From Clostridia bacterium (GTDB taxonomy: Bacteria > Bacillota > Clostridia > Oscillospirales > CAG-272), in assembly GCA_017467085.1 (NCBI GenBank), contig JAFTSW010000051.1:1-51804 (forward strand): 51,804 bases of DNA. Reading direction: 5' to 3'. Below the pieces are notes generated by a model. It was given only the letters and a program-made list of their open reading frames with translations, was not told the DNA's origin and did not search any database. Of the stretch, positions 23,738 to 31,774 are shown in pieces (the first letter of the stretch is position 1; every line of letters begins with the position of its first letter). Both the position numbers and the translations under genes were made by a program.

Positions 23738-24565
23738 ATGCTGAAAAAGGCGCTTTCTTCGCTTTTTGCCGAGGCGCATATTGTGGACACTGCCCTTTTG
23801 CCCTTCTCCGAATGCCGTCAGACCCTTCCAAGGCTTTTGGAGGAAAAGGAGGGCTTTGCCCCCCAAAGCGTTATTCTCTTTCTTTTGCCCTATTATACGA
23901 AAAAGCCCGAGGGCTTTTCGGCATACGCCGCCCCACGGGACTACCATCATTTTATCAAGGCGCTGTACGCTACGCTATTGCCCCAGCTGGAGGCGAGCCT
24001 TTCGCCCTACCGCTTTTACGCCTTTACCGACCACTCCCCCATTGACGAGCGCCACGCCGCCGTGCGGGCGGGGCTTGGGGTTTTCGGGCAAAACGGGCTG
24101 CTTCTGACGGAGAAATACAGCTCCTACCAATTTATTGCCGAGATTATTACCGATGCGCCGCTTGCCCTTTTGGGAGAGGCGGACATCGCGCCGCTTGCCT
24201 CCTGCTTAGCCTGCGGCAGATGCCGCGATGCCTGCCCTACGGGCATTTTACGGGGCGAGGGCGAGGACTGCCTTTCCGCTATTACCCAAAAGAAGGGGGC
24301 GCTTTCCTCCGAGGAGGAGGCGCTACTGCGGCGCGAGGGGTCGGCTTGGGGCTGCGACGCTTGCCAGGAGGCTTGCCCTTACACCGAACGCGCCAAGAAA
24401 AACGGCACCATTTACACCACTATTCCCTATTTTCGGGAGGAATGTATATATTCCCTATCCACCGCGCTGATTGAAACAATGCCGAAGGAGCGCTTTCGGC
24501 AATACGCCTTCGCCTGGCGCGGACGGCAGGTTTTGCTTCGCAATCTGAAGCTGTTGAACAAGTAA
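23738..24565 (+). CDS. short QueG-like (epoxyqueuosine reductase family) 4Fe-4S protein
   Basis: 275 residues; ATG preceded by GGGAGGTGGG. The core resembles QueG: HSPIDERHAAVRAGLGVFGQNGLLLTEKYSS (split) followed by two ferredoxin-type clusters CLACGRCRDACPTG and CDACQEACPY. Epoxyqueuosine reductase makes queuosine in tRNA with a cobalamin cofactor, but QueG is usually about 350-380 residues. This version lacks much of the N-terminal region and the C-terminal HEAT-like part. It may be a related 4Fe-4S reductase rather than true QueG. It heads the azlCD operon. Confidence 0.75.
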   Translation: MLKKALSSLFAEAHIVDTALLPFSECRQTLPRLLEEKEGFAPQSVILFLLPYYTKKPEGFSAYAAPRDYHHFIKALYATLLPQLEASLSPYRFYAFTDHSPIDERHAAVRAGLGVFGQNGLLLTEKYSSYQFIAEIITDAPLALLGEADIAPLASCLACGRCRDACPTGILRGEGEDCLSAITQKKGALSSEEEALLRREGSAWGCDACQEACPYTERAKKNGTIYTTIPYFREECIYSLSTALIETMPKERFRQYAFAWRGRQVLLRNLKLLNK

Positions 24566-24576
24566 AGGATGTCCAT

Positions 24577-25296
24577 ATGACTCGCAGACAATGGTTTTTT
24601 CGCGGAATGCACGCTGGCATTCCCATTTCGTTAGGCTACTTTGCGGTTTCCATCGCCCTTGGCATTACCGCAAGACAGGCAGGCATTACCGCCTGGCAGG
24701 CGGCGCTGACAAGCCTGCTTATCAATGCCTCGGCAGGTGAATACGCCGGCTTCGCGCTGATTACCGTGGGGGCAGGATACATCGAGGTGCTGTTAATGGA
24801 GACGGTTGCCAACGCACGGTATCTTTTAATGTCCGCCGCCTTGAGCCAGAAGCTGAAGGGAGGCGTTCCTCTTTGGCAAAGGCTACTTTTGGGCTTTACG
24901 GTGACGGACGAGATTTTCGGCGTGTCCATCGGGCTTCCCTGTGCCCTTGACCCCTTCTTCACCTACGGCGTCTTTTGCGTTGCCACCCTTGGCTGGACAA
25001 GCGGCACCTTCGTGGGAGCGGTTTTGGGCAACGTGCTTCCCGCGCGCCTGCTCAGCGCCCTCAGCGTTGCGCTTTACGGTATGTTTATTTCGGTCTTTAT
25101 TCCCGAGGCAAGGAAAAGCCGCGTGGTTGCCGTTCTGGTTGCCGTGAGCTTTGCGGCAAGCTTTGCCTGCGCCTATTTGCCCGTTATCTCTCAAATCTCC
25201 GAGGGTATTCGCATCATCGTGCTGACGGTGGTGATTTCCCTGGCGGCGGCGCTTCTCTTTCCTATTAACGAGAAGGAAAAGGAGGGGGAGGCATGA
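24577..25296 (+). CDS. azlC: AzlC family branched-chain amino acid exporter subunit
   Basis: 239 residues, start ATG with AAAGGATG upstream. Multi-spanning membrane protein with the AzlC start FFRGMHAGIPISLGYF, followed by NASAGEYAGFA and DEIFGVSIG. With AzlD it exports branched-chain amino acids or their analogues. azlD starts inside its end (ATGA overlap). Confidence 0.92.
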   Translation: MTRRQWFFRGMHAGIPISLGYFAVSIALGITARQAGITAWQAALTSLLINASAGEYAGFALITVGAGYIEVLLMETVANARYLLMSAALSQKLKGGVPLWQRLLLGFTVTDEIFGVSIGLPCALDPFFTYGVFCVATLGWTSGTFVGAVLGNVLPARLLSALSVALYGMFISVFIPEARKSRVVAVLVAVSFAASFACAYLPVISQISEGIRIIVLTVVISLAAALLFPINEKEKEGEA

Positions 25297-25592
25297 ATAT
25301 TTACATTTATATTGCCTGTATGGCAGGGGTCACCTTCCTTATCCGTGTGCTTCCGCTGACGCTGATTCGCAAGGAAATCAAAAACAGGACTCTTCGCTCC
25401 TTTTTGTACTACGTTCCCTACGTGACGCTGGCGGTGATGACCTTCCCCGCTATTTTGAACGCCACCCAAAGCCCTATTGCCGCCGCTGTGGCGCTGTTGG
25501 TTGCTATTGTATTGGCTTGGCTTCGCCGCGGACTCTTTACCGTTGCGACGGCGTCCTGTCTGACGGTTCTGCTTTTAGAGCTGTTTTTGTAA
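25293..25592 (+). CDS. azlD: AzlD family branched-chain amino acid exporter subunit
   Basis: 99 residues, four hydrophobic segments, with the AzlD pattern AGVTFLIRVLPLTL and FLYYVPYVTLAVMTFPAI. It is the small partner of AzlC and overlaps its stop codon by 4 bases. Tandem mini-hairpins begin 8 bases after its stop. Confidence 0.92.
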   Translation: MNIYIYIACMAGVTFLIRVLPLTLIRKEIKNRTLRSFLYYVPYVTLAVMTFPAILNATQSPIAAAVALLVAIVLAWLRRGLFTVATASCLTVLLLELFL

Positions 25593-25599
25593 ATTCAAC

Positions 25600-25674
25600 G
25601 CGCGAAGCGCATATCACTTGCGAAGCAAATATCACGCACGAAGTGCATATCACTCGCCGCAAGGCGAATATAAC
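25600..25674 (+). repeat. four tandem 18-21 bp mini-hairpin repeats
   Basis: Units at 25600-25617, 25618-25635, 25636-25653 and 25654-25674. Each is a small stem followed by ATATCAC (ATATAAC in the last). The stems are GCGC-GAA-GCGC, TTGC-GAA-GCAA, GCAC-GAA-GTGC and TCGCC-GCAA-GGCGA. Stem sequence varies while pairing is kept. No spacers, so not CRISPR. The rest of 25675-25862 holds further inverted repeats (CTCTTCACTTTT against AAAAGTGAAGAG) and no supported gene. Confidence 0.75.
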
Positions 25675-25862
25675 AGAAAAACGACAAAAAAGATATTTTA
25701 CCTTTTTAATCGATGGATTTGAACCCAAATATAATTTAATGCTTTTCGACCATTGGGAGAAAAGCTTCTTTAGCACCTTTTCACTCTTCACTTTTACCTA
25801 TTACCTAATCGACAAGTTTCGCACGAGAATAGTGAAAAGTGAAGAGTTAAGAGTGAAAAAGT

Positions 25863-25900
25863 AAAAATCGACAAGCTTCTGTCGAAACTTGTCGATTTTT
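25863..25900 (-). terminator. terminator of tRNA-Arg(CCG)
   Basis: A 13-bp perfect stem (AAAAATCGACAAG at 25863-25875, CTTGTCGATTTTT at 25888-25900) begins directly at the CCA end. Leftward it finishes in TTTTT, suited to ending the tRNA transcript. Confidence 0.8.
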
Positions 25901-25976
25901 GGCCTGCCCGACACGATTCGAACGTGCGACCTTCAGAGTCGGAGTCTGACGCGCTATCCAGCTGAGCCACGGGCAG
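25900..25976 (-). tRNA. tRNA-Arg (anticodon CCG)
   Basis: Cloverleaf on the minus strand: acceptor CTGCCCG/CGGGCAG, anticodon stem TCAGA/TCTGA with loop CTCCGAC, T arm GCACG-TTCGAAT-CGTGT, discriminator G and encoded CCA. Anticodon CCG reads CGG. One D-stem pair (T-C) is a mismatch. The remaining 26 kb right of this gene and the 25977-26093 gap contain no further tRNA. Confidence 0.94.
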
Positions 25977-26093
25977 ATATAACCGTATGAGAGTATACCA
26001 CAAAAAAGCGATTTTGTAAAGAGAAAACGAAAAAATATTTTTGCCCTTCCCCTTTTTTCGGGAAGGGCATTTTAATTTGGTAATAGGTGCAGG

Positions 26094-26687
26094 TCAGCTA
26101 ATCGGAGGGAGATTATCCAAGAGGCGGCAGACGGCGGCGGCTTGGGCGTCGACAAAGGGAGGCGCGCTCCGACTTTGCAGGACAAGGGGCGCTTGTGCCT
26201 CCTCCAAGACAAGGGCAAGCAGGATGCGCTCACCGCGCCAGCGGACGGCGAGGGAGAAGCCCGATGCCTGGGCGATGCGCTCTGCCCACAGGAGGGCAAG
26301 CAAATCCCGTCCCGTTGCACGGGCAACGGCGGCAAGGGTTTCCTCGGGGTTCTTTGCCTTGGTGGTGCCAACGAACACGAGATACGCCTTTCCGTCCTCT
26401 GCGGTTACCGTTACCTCCAAATCGGGGAACGCCGCCTTACATTCGGCATACAGCACCGTGGCAACGGTGGTGAGTCCTTCCCTGTCGGCGTGCGCTAAAA
26501 AGCGCCCATGATAGGAAAGGGCGGCTTCGCTATCAATATAGGTGGTTAAATAGTGGGAAAAGCCCTTGACGAAGGAGGCAAGCTCCACCGCTTCGGGACG
26601 GGTCGCCTCCTTATCGGCAAGGCGGAGAAAATTTTTCATATCGACGGTGTCAAGCCCCGTGGGCGCCGACACATCCTTTTTCTTCAT
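26094..26687 (-). CDS. hypothetical protein
   Basis: 197 residues, soluble, no signal peptide. The sequence is Ala/Leu-rich with alternating helices and a central strand region (DLEVTVTAEDGKAYLVFVGT). No family recognised. It begins 21 bases after the stop of the PrsA-like lipoprotein gene and is probably cotranscribed. Confidence 0.7.
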   Translation of the reverse strand: MKKKDVSAPTGLDTVDMKNFLRLADKEATRPEAVELASFVKGFSHYLTTYIDSEAALSYHGRFLAHADREGLTTVATVLYAECKAAFPDLEVTVTAEDGKAYLVFVGTTKAKNPEETLAAVARATGRDLLALLWAERIAQASGFSLAVRWRGERILLALVLEEAQAPLVLQSRSAPPFVDAQAAAVCRLLDNLPPIS

Positions 26688-26708
26688 AGAGGAATTCTCT
26701 TTTCTTTT

Positions 26709-27776
26709 TTACTGCATAACGATGGACTCGGGAAGAAGGGTGTAATAGAAATCGTAGTAACGGGTATTTTCCGCTAAGCGCGCCGCCTCGTCCTCCAAGA
26801 GGGCATAGAAGGTGTCAAGGGCGTAGCACTCCTCTAGCTCGGCTCTTTGCGCCTCGTTGGACAAATCCAGGGTGGGCTTTGCCATACGGTGCACGATGTA
26901 GATACCGTATCTTTCGTGGGTTTCGGAATAGCCCACGCGGATTTCTCCGCTGGTTTCGCCCTCATCCAGGGAGAAGATAGCGTCGGTGAGGGGGGCATAT
27001 TCCAGGGAAAGCTGACGCTTGCCCACCAACATACCGTCCTTCATCGCCTCTGCCATATTGAACGCCATATCCTGGTAATTTACGGCGTAGTGATAGAACG
27101 CCTCGGCGTCCGTGGTGCTCTTGACGGTGTTCATCACCGAGGCAAGAAGCTCGGGGGCGTTATAGTGCTGCATTTCGGGAGAGAAATACGCCCACATCAT
27201 GTTGGCAAGCGACTCTCCGTTATAAAAGGCAGTCAGCGCCTCGTCCGTCGTCTTTAAGGCGCCCGACGCCTTCAGCTTTTCTGCCAGGCGCGCCTCGCAG
27301 ACAGCAAAGCGCATATACAGGCGCCCGACTCTGTCGGTCATATAGTTTGCCTTCAGCGCCGCCAAATAGGCTTCAAAGCTACCGTAACCGGGGTTTCCCT
27401 TATCGTCCCCCTCGATAACCTCGGTCACAAGGGCGGTAATTTCCTTGTCTATCGCCTTGGAGAAGGGGTCAATGTCATTCTTCTCGCAGAGGCTGAAAAG
27501 GGCGTACACACGGTAAATTTCCGCCATAGCCGCCGTATCGCAGGCGGTATGGAGCGCCTCACCCTCCAAGCCCTCACGGGTATACAGCGTTTTATGAGAG
27601 AGGTAGGCAAAGCGGTATAGGTCATAGGTGGGGTACAGGTGCCCGTCCAAGGAGGCGATTTTGGTTCGCTCCTCGTTGGTTCCCTTCTCCTCGGGGTAGG
27701 CGCCACAGGCGGTTAAGGAAGCCACCAGCGCTATCGCCAGAATACAAAGAAGCAGGCTTTGGAATATGCGCTTCAT
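26709..27776 (-). CDS. PrsA-like lipoprotein (degenerate PPIase)
   Basis: 355 residues from the ATG at 27774-27776, preceded by GGAGAA. It has a lipoprotein signal (MKRIFQSLLLCILAIALVAS then lipobox LTAC). The middle is a helical SurA/PrsA-type chaperone region. The C-terminal part (SLEYAPLTDAIFSLDEGETS, then RYGIYIVHRM) looks like a parvulin rotamase fold, but active-site residues are not clearly kept. It likely assists folding of secreted proteins at the outer face of the membrane. The prolyl isomerase activity is uncertain. Confidence 0.75.
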   Translation of the reverse strand: MKRIFQSLLLCILAIALVASLTACGAYPEEKGTNEERTKIASLDGHLYPTYDLYRFAYLSHKTLYTREGLEGEALHTACDTAAMAEIYRVYALFSLCEKNDIDPFSKAIDKEITALVTEVIEGDDKGNPGYGSFEAYLAALKANYMTDRVGRLYMRFAVCEARLAEKLKASGALKTTDEALTAFYNGESLANMMWAYFSPEMQHYNAPELLASVMNTVKSTTDAEAFYHYAVNYQDMAFNMAEAMKDGMLVGKRQLSLEYAPLTDAIFSLDEGETSGEIRVGYSETHERYGIYIVHRMAKPTLDLSNEAQRAELEECYALDTFYALLEDEAARLAENTRYYDFYYTLLPESIVMQ

Positions 27777-27905
27777 ACAGGTTCTCCGTTCTGTCCCTTG
27801 GGGGGACGCAAGCATACTATGATAGATTTACCCGTTTAGTCTATCACTCTTTTATGAATAGGGCGTGAACAACTCTTTTTTTGCCCTTATTTTTTTATTT
27901 CTCTC

Positions 27906-27934
27906 TTGACAAGGGGGACAAGGTATGGTATACT
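27906..27934 (+). promoter_or_regulatory. promoter of fur-like/exporter operon
   Basis: TTGACA (27906-27911), 17 bases, TATACT (27929-27934). Confidence 0.8.
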
Positions 27935-27944
27935 TTCCAAAGTG

Positions 27945-27961
27945 AAAATGAATTTCATTTT
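27945..27961. promoter_or_regulatory. Fur-family operator
   Basis: A perfect 8-1-8 palindrome (AAAATGAA-T-TTCATTTT) begins 11 bases after the -10, overlapping the start of transcription. This is the size and placement of Fur/PerR/Zur boxes, so the regulator encoded next probably represses itself and the exporter. Confidence 0.7.
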
Positions 27962-27978
27962 TATTTTGGAGAAGCCAT

Positions 27979-28416
27979 ATGCTACAAGAAAAGAAGGTGC
28001 CGCGGGGGGAATATATGACCCACGGCTACCGTTTGGTACGGGACGCCCTGGCGCAGATAGGCGACAGGCACCCCTCTGCCGACGATTTATATGAATATTT
28101 GCTTGCCAAGGGCGAGAAAATCGGGAGAACCACGGTATACCGCCAACTCGAGCGACTGGTTTCCGAGGGCATTGCCGCCAAAATCAACCGCGAGGGCGCC
28201 GTTTCCTGTTACACCTATGCCCTGGGGTCTTGCTCCTCCCATTACCATTTACTTTGCACCCGTTGCGGCAATCTGACCCATCTTTCCTGCCACAACATTG
28301 AGGAGCTTTGCGCCCACATCAAGGAGGAGCACGGGGTTTCCATTGATATGGCAAGAACGGTGCTATACGGTCTTTGCGCCGCCTGCTCTTGCGCTCAACG
28401 AAAGGATGCTACATGA
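27979..28416 (+). CDS. Fur-family metalloregulator
   Basis: 145 residues; ATG preceded by GGAGAAGCC. It has a winged helix-turn-helix (HPSADDLYEYLLAKG, GRTTVYRQLERLVSEG) and a dimerisation domain with two structural-zinc Cys pairs (LCTRCGN and GLCAAC). A His-rich hinge (SSHYHLLC) adds metal ligands. Family members sense Fe, Zn, Mn, Ni or peroxide; the subtype cannot be told. It is coupled to a metal exporter by an ATGA overlap, and a 17-bp palindrome lies in its promoter. Confidence 0.9.
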   Translation: MLQEKKVPRGEYMTHGYRLVRDALAQIGDRHPSADDLYEYLLAKGEKIGRTTVYRQLERLVSEGIAAKINREGAVSCYTYALGSCSSHYHLLCTRCGNLTHLSCHNIEELCAHIKEEHGVSIDMARTVLYGLCAACSCAQRKDAT

Positions 28417-29297
28417 TTTTTTTAGATTACTGCAAGGACGTTTTTCCTGAAACTATCCTTGATTTTTTGAAGCTTTTGCCCTTTTTGTTTCTTTCCTATT
28501 TGCTTATGGAGCTTTTGGAGCATAAGGCAAGCGACAAAATGATGGCGACCGTGCATAAGGCAGGCAGGTTTGGCCCCCTTTTGGGCGGCGCCTTAGGCGC
28601 TGTGCCGCAATGCGGCTTTGCCGCCGCCTCCTCGGGACTATACGCGGGGGGCGTGATTTCTCTTGGCACGCTGATTGCCATATTCCTTTCCACCTCGGAC
28701 GAGATGCTCCCCATTATGATTGCCAACGGCGCCTCTCCCCTTCTGATGGGAAAGATTCTGCTTATCAAGGTGATTTTGGGTATTCTTCTCGGCTTTTTGG
28801 TGGATTGGGTTTTGCGCCTTTGCCACCGCAACAAGGAGGCGCATCAGCACGACGTTTCCGCTCTTTGCGAGGAGCACGCCTGCCACTGTGAGCGAGGGGT
28901 TCTTCGCTCGGCGCTGCATCATACCCTGCAAATCGGGCTTTTCGTCCTTTTGACGGGGCTTGCGCTGAATACCCTACTTTTCTTCGTGGGGGAGGACGCC
29001 TTGCGCTCTCTTTTCACCTCTGTTCCCGTTTTAGCAAACGCCTTAGCGGGGCTGATTGGGCTCATTCCCAACTGCGCCTCCTCGGTGGTTATCACGGAGC
29101 TGTATTTAGAGGGGCTTATCAGTGCCGGCTGTATGTTCTCGGGGCTTTTGACAGGGTGCGGCGTGGGTCTTTTGATTTTGTTCCGCACACGGAAGAGCTT
29201 CAAGCGGAATTTGTCCGTGCTTGTGCTTCTTTATCTGCTGGGTGTGCTTAGCGGCATACTGCTTGACGCTTGTCAAATCGGCGTCTTTTTACAATAA
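28413..29297 (+). CDS. putative 10TM heavy-metal/manganese exporter
   Basis: 294 residues from the ATG at 28413, overlapping the stop of the regulator. Two halves share related motifs: VPQCGFAAASSGLYAGGVIS with LSTSDEMLPI in the first and IPNCASSVVITELYLEGLIS in the second, as in the ArsP_2-like/PF11449 heavy-metal exporters. A His/Cys-rich loop (HRNKEAHQHD, EEHACHCER) lies between them. It probably exports manganese or another divalent metal. Control by a Fur-family protein supports a metal role; which metal is not readable. Confidence 0.85.
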   Translation: MIFLDYCKDVFPETILDFLKLLPFLFLSYLLMELLEHKASDKMMATVHKAGRFGPLLGGALGAVPQCGFAAASSGLYAGGVISLGTLIAIFLSTSDEMLPIMIANGASPLLMGKILLIKVILGILLGFLVDWVLRLCHRNKEAHQHDVSALCEEHACHCERGVLRSALHHTLQIGLFVLLTGLALNTLLFFVGEDALRSLFTSVPVLANALAGLIGLIPNCASSVVITELYLEGLISAGCMFSGLLTGCGVGLLILFRTRKSFKRNLSVLVLLYLLGVLSGILLDACQIGVFLQ

Positions 29298-29319
29298 AAA
29301 AGAAAGGTTGGATGTTACG

Positions 29320-30270
29320 ATGAATGAAATGGATTCCGAGGTTTACACCGTTCCCCTATCCGCGATTATTAAGGAATTTTCCTTGGAGGTTTTGTTCCTC
29401 CCTGCTCTGCCCGAAAGTATTTTGATTTCCAATAAGCACGTCAATAGGCTTGGTCTTCCCTTCGTTGGCTTCTACAAGCATTTCGAGCATACCCGTATTG
29501 AGCTGATTGGAAACGCGGAGCATTTGTATTTGGAGCAGCTGTCTAGCGAAGAGCGCCATCTGCGCTTGGAGGATTTGATGCGCCATCAGCCTGCCTGCAT
29601 TATTTTAGCCCAGGGACTGGAGCCTGTTGAGGGCTTTTTGGCGCTGGCGGAGGAATATAAGGTTCCCGTTTTGCGCTCCAAGGACATTACCAGCGAATTT
29701 ATGGCGGCGCTTATCAGCTATCTGAACGTTAACTTAGCGCCCAGGCTCACCCGTCACGGCGTACTGGTGGACGTATACGGCGAGGGCGTTCTGCTGCTCG
29801 GCAACAGCGGCATCGGTAAGAGCGAGACGGCTATCGAGCTTGTCAAGCGCGGTCACAGGTTGGTGGCGGACGATGCGGTTTTAATTAAGCGCGTTTCCAG
29901 CAAAACCCTGGTTGGCGAGGCGCCCGAAATCATTCGCCACTACGTGGAGCTGCGCGGCATCGGCATTGTGGATATCCGTCGCCTTTTCGGTATGGGTGCT
30001 GTCAGCACCACGGCGAAGATTGACCTGGTTATCAACCTGGAGAACTGGGAGCAGGGCAAGATGTATGACAGAATGGGGCTTGACAACGAAACCACCGAAA
30101 TTCTGGGCATCAAGATTCCCTCCATCACCATTCCCGTTTGCCCCGGGCGCAACCTTGCCATTATTTTGGAGATTGCCGCTATGAACCACCGTCAAAAGAA
30201 GATGGGCTACAACACGGCGGAGGAATTCAACAAGCGCTTGATGGAGCAGATGGGCATTCCGCAGGAATAA
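29320..30270 (+). CDS. hprK: HPr kinase/phosphorylase
   Basis: 316 residues from the ATG at 29320 (MNEMDSEVYTV). It has the HprK N-domain, the P-loop LLGNSGIGKSETA near residue 160 and the family block ELRGIGIVDIRRLFGMGA. It phosphorylates Ser46 of HPr and reverses this, setting carbon catabolite control in low-GC Gram-positives. AGAAAGGTTGG lies upstream. The gene follows the metal exporter after 22 bases, without functional link. Confidence 0.95.
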   Translation: MNEMDSEVYTVPLSAIIKEFSLEVLFLPALPESILISNKHVNRLGLPFVGFYKHFEHTRIELIGNAEHLYLEQLSSEERHLRLEDLMRHQPACIILAQGLEPVEGFLALAEEYKVPVLRSKDITSEFMAALISYLNVNLAPRLTRHGVLVDVYGEGVLLLGNSGIGKSETAIELVKRGHRLVADDAVLIKRVSSKTLVGEAPEIIRHYVELRGIGIVDIRRLFGMGAVSTTAKIDLVINLENWEQGKMYDRMGLDNETTEILGIKIPSITIPVCPGRNLAIILEIAAMNHRQKKMGYNTAEEFNKRLMEQMGIPQE

Positions 30271-30286
30271 TAGAATATAGTATTAT

Positions 30287-30320
30287 GGGCTGTTTCACGG
30301 TAGTGAAGCAGCCCTTTTTT
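30287..30320 (+). terminator. terminator of hprK
   Basis: GGGCTGTTTCAC pairs with GTGAAGCAGCCC around GGTA and is followed by six T. Confidence 0.88.
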
Positions 30321-30370
30321 GGTGAGGTGGGCGCGGAGGCAAGAAGGGGGCGATATAGCTTCGATATGAA

Positions 30371-30394
30371 AAAAATCCGCCGAGGCGGATTTTT
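30371..30394 (-). terminator. terminator of the lysine operon
   Basis: A hairpin on AAAATCCGCC and GGCGGATTTT lies 33 bases after the lysA stop. Read leftward it ends in a run of T. Confidence 0.8.
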
Positions 30395-30426
30395 CTATTT
30401 TGATGCGGCGCCCAAGGGGCGGCGCA

Positions 30427-31755
30427 TCAGATATCGAGGCGCAGAAGGTCCGAGAGGGATTCTCTTTTGACGACTAAGCGCGTATCGGTTTTGGTGAGGA
30501 ATACGACGGGGGGACGGGGGATGCGGTTATAGTTCATCGCCATAGAGTAGTTATAGGCGCCCGTGGTTAAGCAGGCGAGGATATTGCCACGGCTGATGGA
30601 CTCGGGCAGGGGGACGTTCTCCTGGAGAATGTCGCCGCTTTCACAGCATCGACCCACCACCGAGGCGGTCATACCTCTTTCTGCCTTCATAGTATCGGCA
30701 GGCAGGAGGGTATAGGGGGAGCGATAGAGGGCGTAACGGGGGTTATCGGTCATACCGCCGTCCACGGACACGTAATTTTTATAGCCCGTAATTCTCTTGA
30801 CGGTGCCGACGGTATAGAGGGTCATACCCGCATCGGCAACCATACTGCGCCCCGGCTCCAAGAGGATTTTGGGCAGGTGGATGCCAAGCTCCTTGGCACA
30901 TTCCTTGGCGCGCTTCCCTACCGTCTTGATATTCTCGGCAATCGAGAGGGCGGGGTCTTTTTCGGTATAGCGGACGCCGTAGCCGCCGCCAAGGTCAAGC
31001 TCCTCGATTTCAAGGTTAAAGGTGCTTTGGATATGGGCGACGAAGGCAAGCATAATCTCCACCGTCTGCAAAAAGACATCGGGCTCGAATACCTGGGAGC
31101 CTACGTGACAATGGAAGCCAGCCAGGTGAATATGGGAGAGGACGGGAGAGCAAGCCAGGCGCACCATTTCCTCGGCTTGTCCCGTTTCGATGGCGGAGCC
31201 AAACTTGGAATCCACCTTACCCGTGGCAACGGCGGCGTAGGTATGGGGGTCGATACCCGGGGTGATACGGAGCAAGACCTTTTGGGTGATGCCCTGCTTT
31301 GCCGCTTCTCTTTCGATGGCGTACAGCTCCTCGGCGTTATCCACCACGAAGGCGCCAATGCCGTTCTCGATGGCGAAGCGAACGTCCTCGTCCGTTTTGT
31401 TATTGGAATGGAAATAGGCACGCTCCAGGGGGAAGCCGGCGGCAAGGGCGGTGGCAATTTCACCAGAGGACACCACGTCAATGCCCATATTTTCTTCCTT
31501 CATCACCTCGAGCAGCGCCTTAAAGCAAGCCGCCTTGGAGGCGTAGAGGACACGGGCAGAGTCGCCAAAGGCTTCTCTTGCCGCCTTTTGATACAGGGCG
31601 GCACGGGCACGGATAAGCCCTTCATCGTAGAGATACAGGGGCGTTCCGTACTGCTTTGCCAGCTCCACCGTATCCCAGCCAGCCAGGCACAGATGGCCCT
31701 TATCGTTGACTGTGAGGTTGGCGCAAATCAGCTCGTTATTGCATACTTCTACCAT
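30427..31755 (-). CDS. lysA: diaminopimelate decarboxylase
   Basis: 442 residues from the ATG at 31753-31755, preceded by AAAGGA. It is a fold-III PLP enzyme: PLP Lys in VLYASKAACF, GIDVVSSGEIATAL, the HVGSQVFEP block, ELDLGGGYGVRY, LEPGRSMVADAG and the catalytic Cys in GRCCESGD. It makes L-lysine from meso-DAP and is the last gene of the riboswitch-controlled operon. Confidence 0.96.
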   Translation of the reverse strand: MVEVCNNELICANLTVNDKGHLCLAGWDTVELAKQYGTPLYLYDEGLIRARAALYQKAAREAFGDSARVLYASKAACFKALLEVMKEENMGIDVVSSGEIATALAAGFPLERAYFHSNNKTDEDVRFAIENGIGAFVVDNAEELYAIEREAAKQGITQKVLLRITPGIDPHTYAAVATGKVDSKFGSAIETGQAEEMVRLACSPVLSHIHLAGFHCHVGSQVFEPDVFLQTVEIMLAFVAHIQSTFNLEIEELDLGGGYGVRYTEKDPALSIAENIKTVGKRAKECAKELGIHLPKILLEPGRSMVADAGMTLYTVGTVKRITGYKNYVSVDGGMTDNPRYALYRSPYTLLPADTMKAERGMTASVVGRCCESGDILQENVPLPESISRGNILACLTTGAYNYSMAMNYNRIPRPPVVFLTKTDTRLVVKRESLSDLLRLDI

Positions 31756-31774
31756 AATAAAAAATCCTTTACGT

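Noticed and set aside
25600..25674. CRISPR array
   Set aside because: Units are contiguous with no spacers, stems vary, and no cas gene is near.
25713..25730. tRNA fragment suggested by GGATTTGAACC
   Set aside because: It resembles a T-loop only; no acceptor or anticodon stem can be folded around it.
25517..25864. Coding frame running through the mini-hairpin repeats
   Set aside because: The frame yields a six-residue repeat (AHIT/ANIT) purely because units are 18 bp long; it begins inside azlD with no ribosome site.
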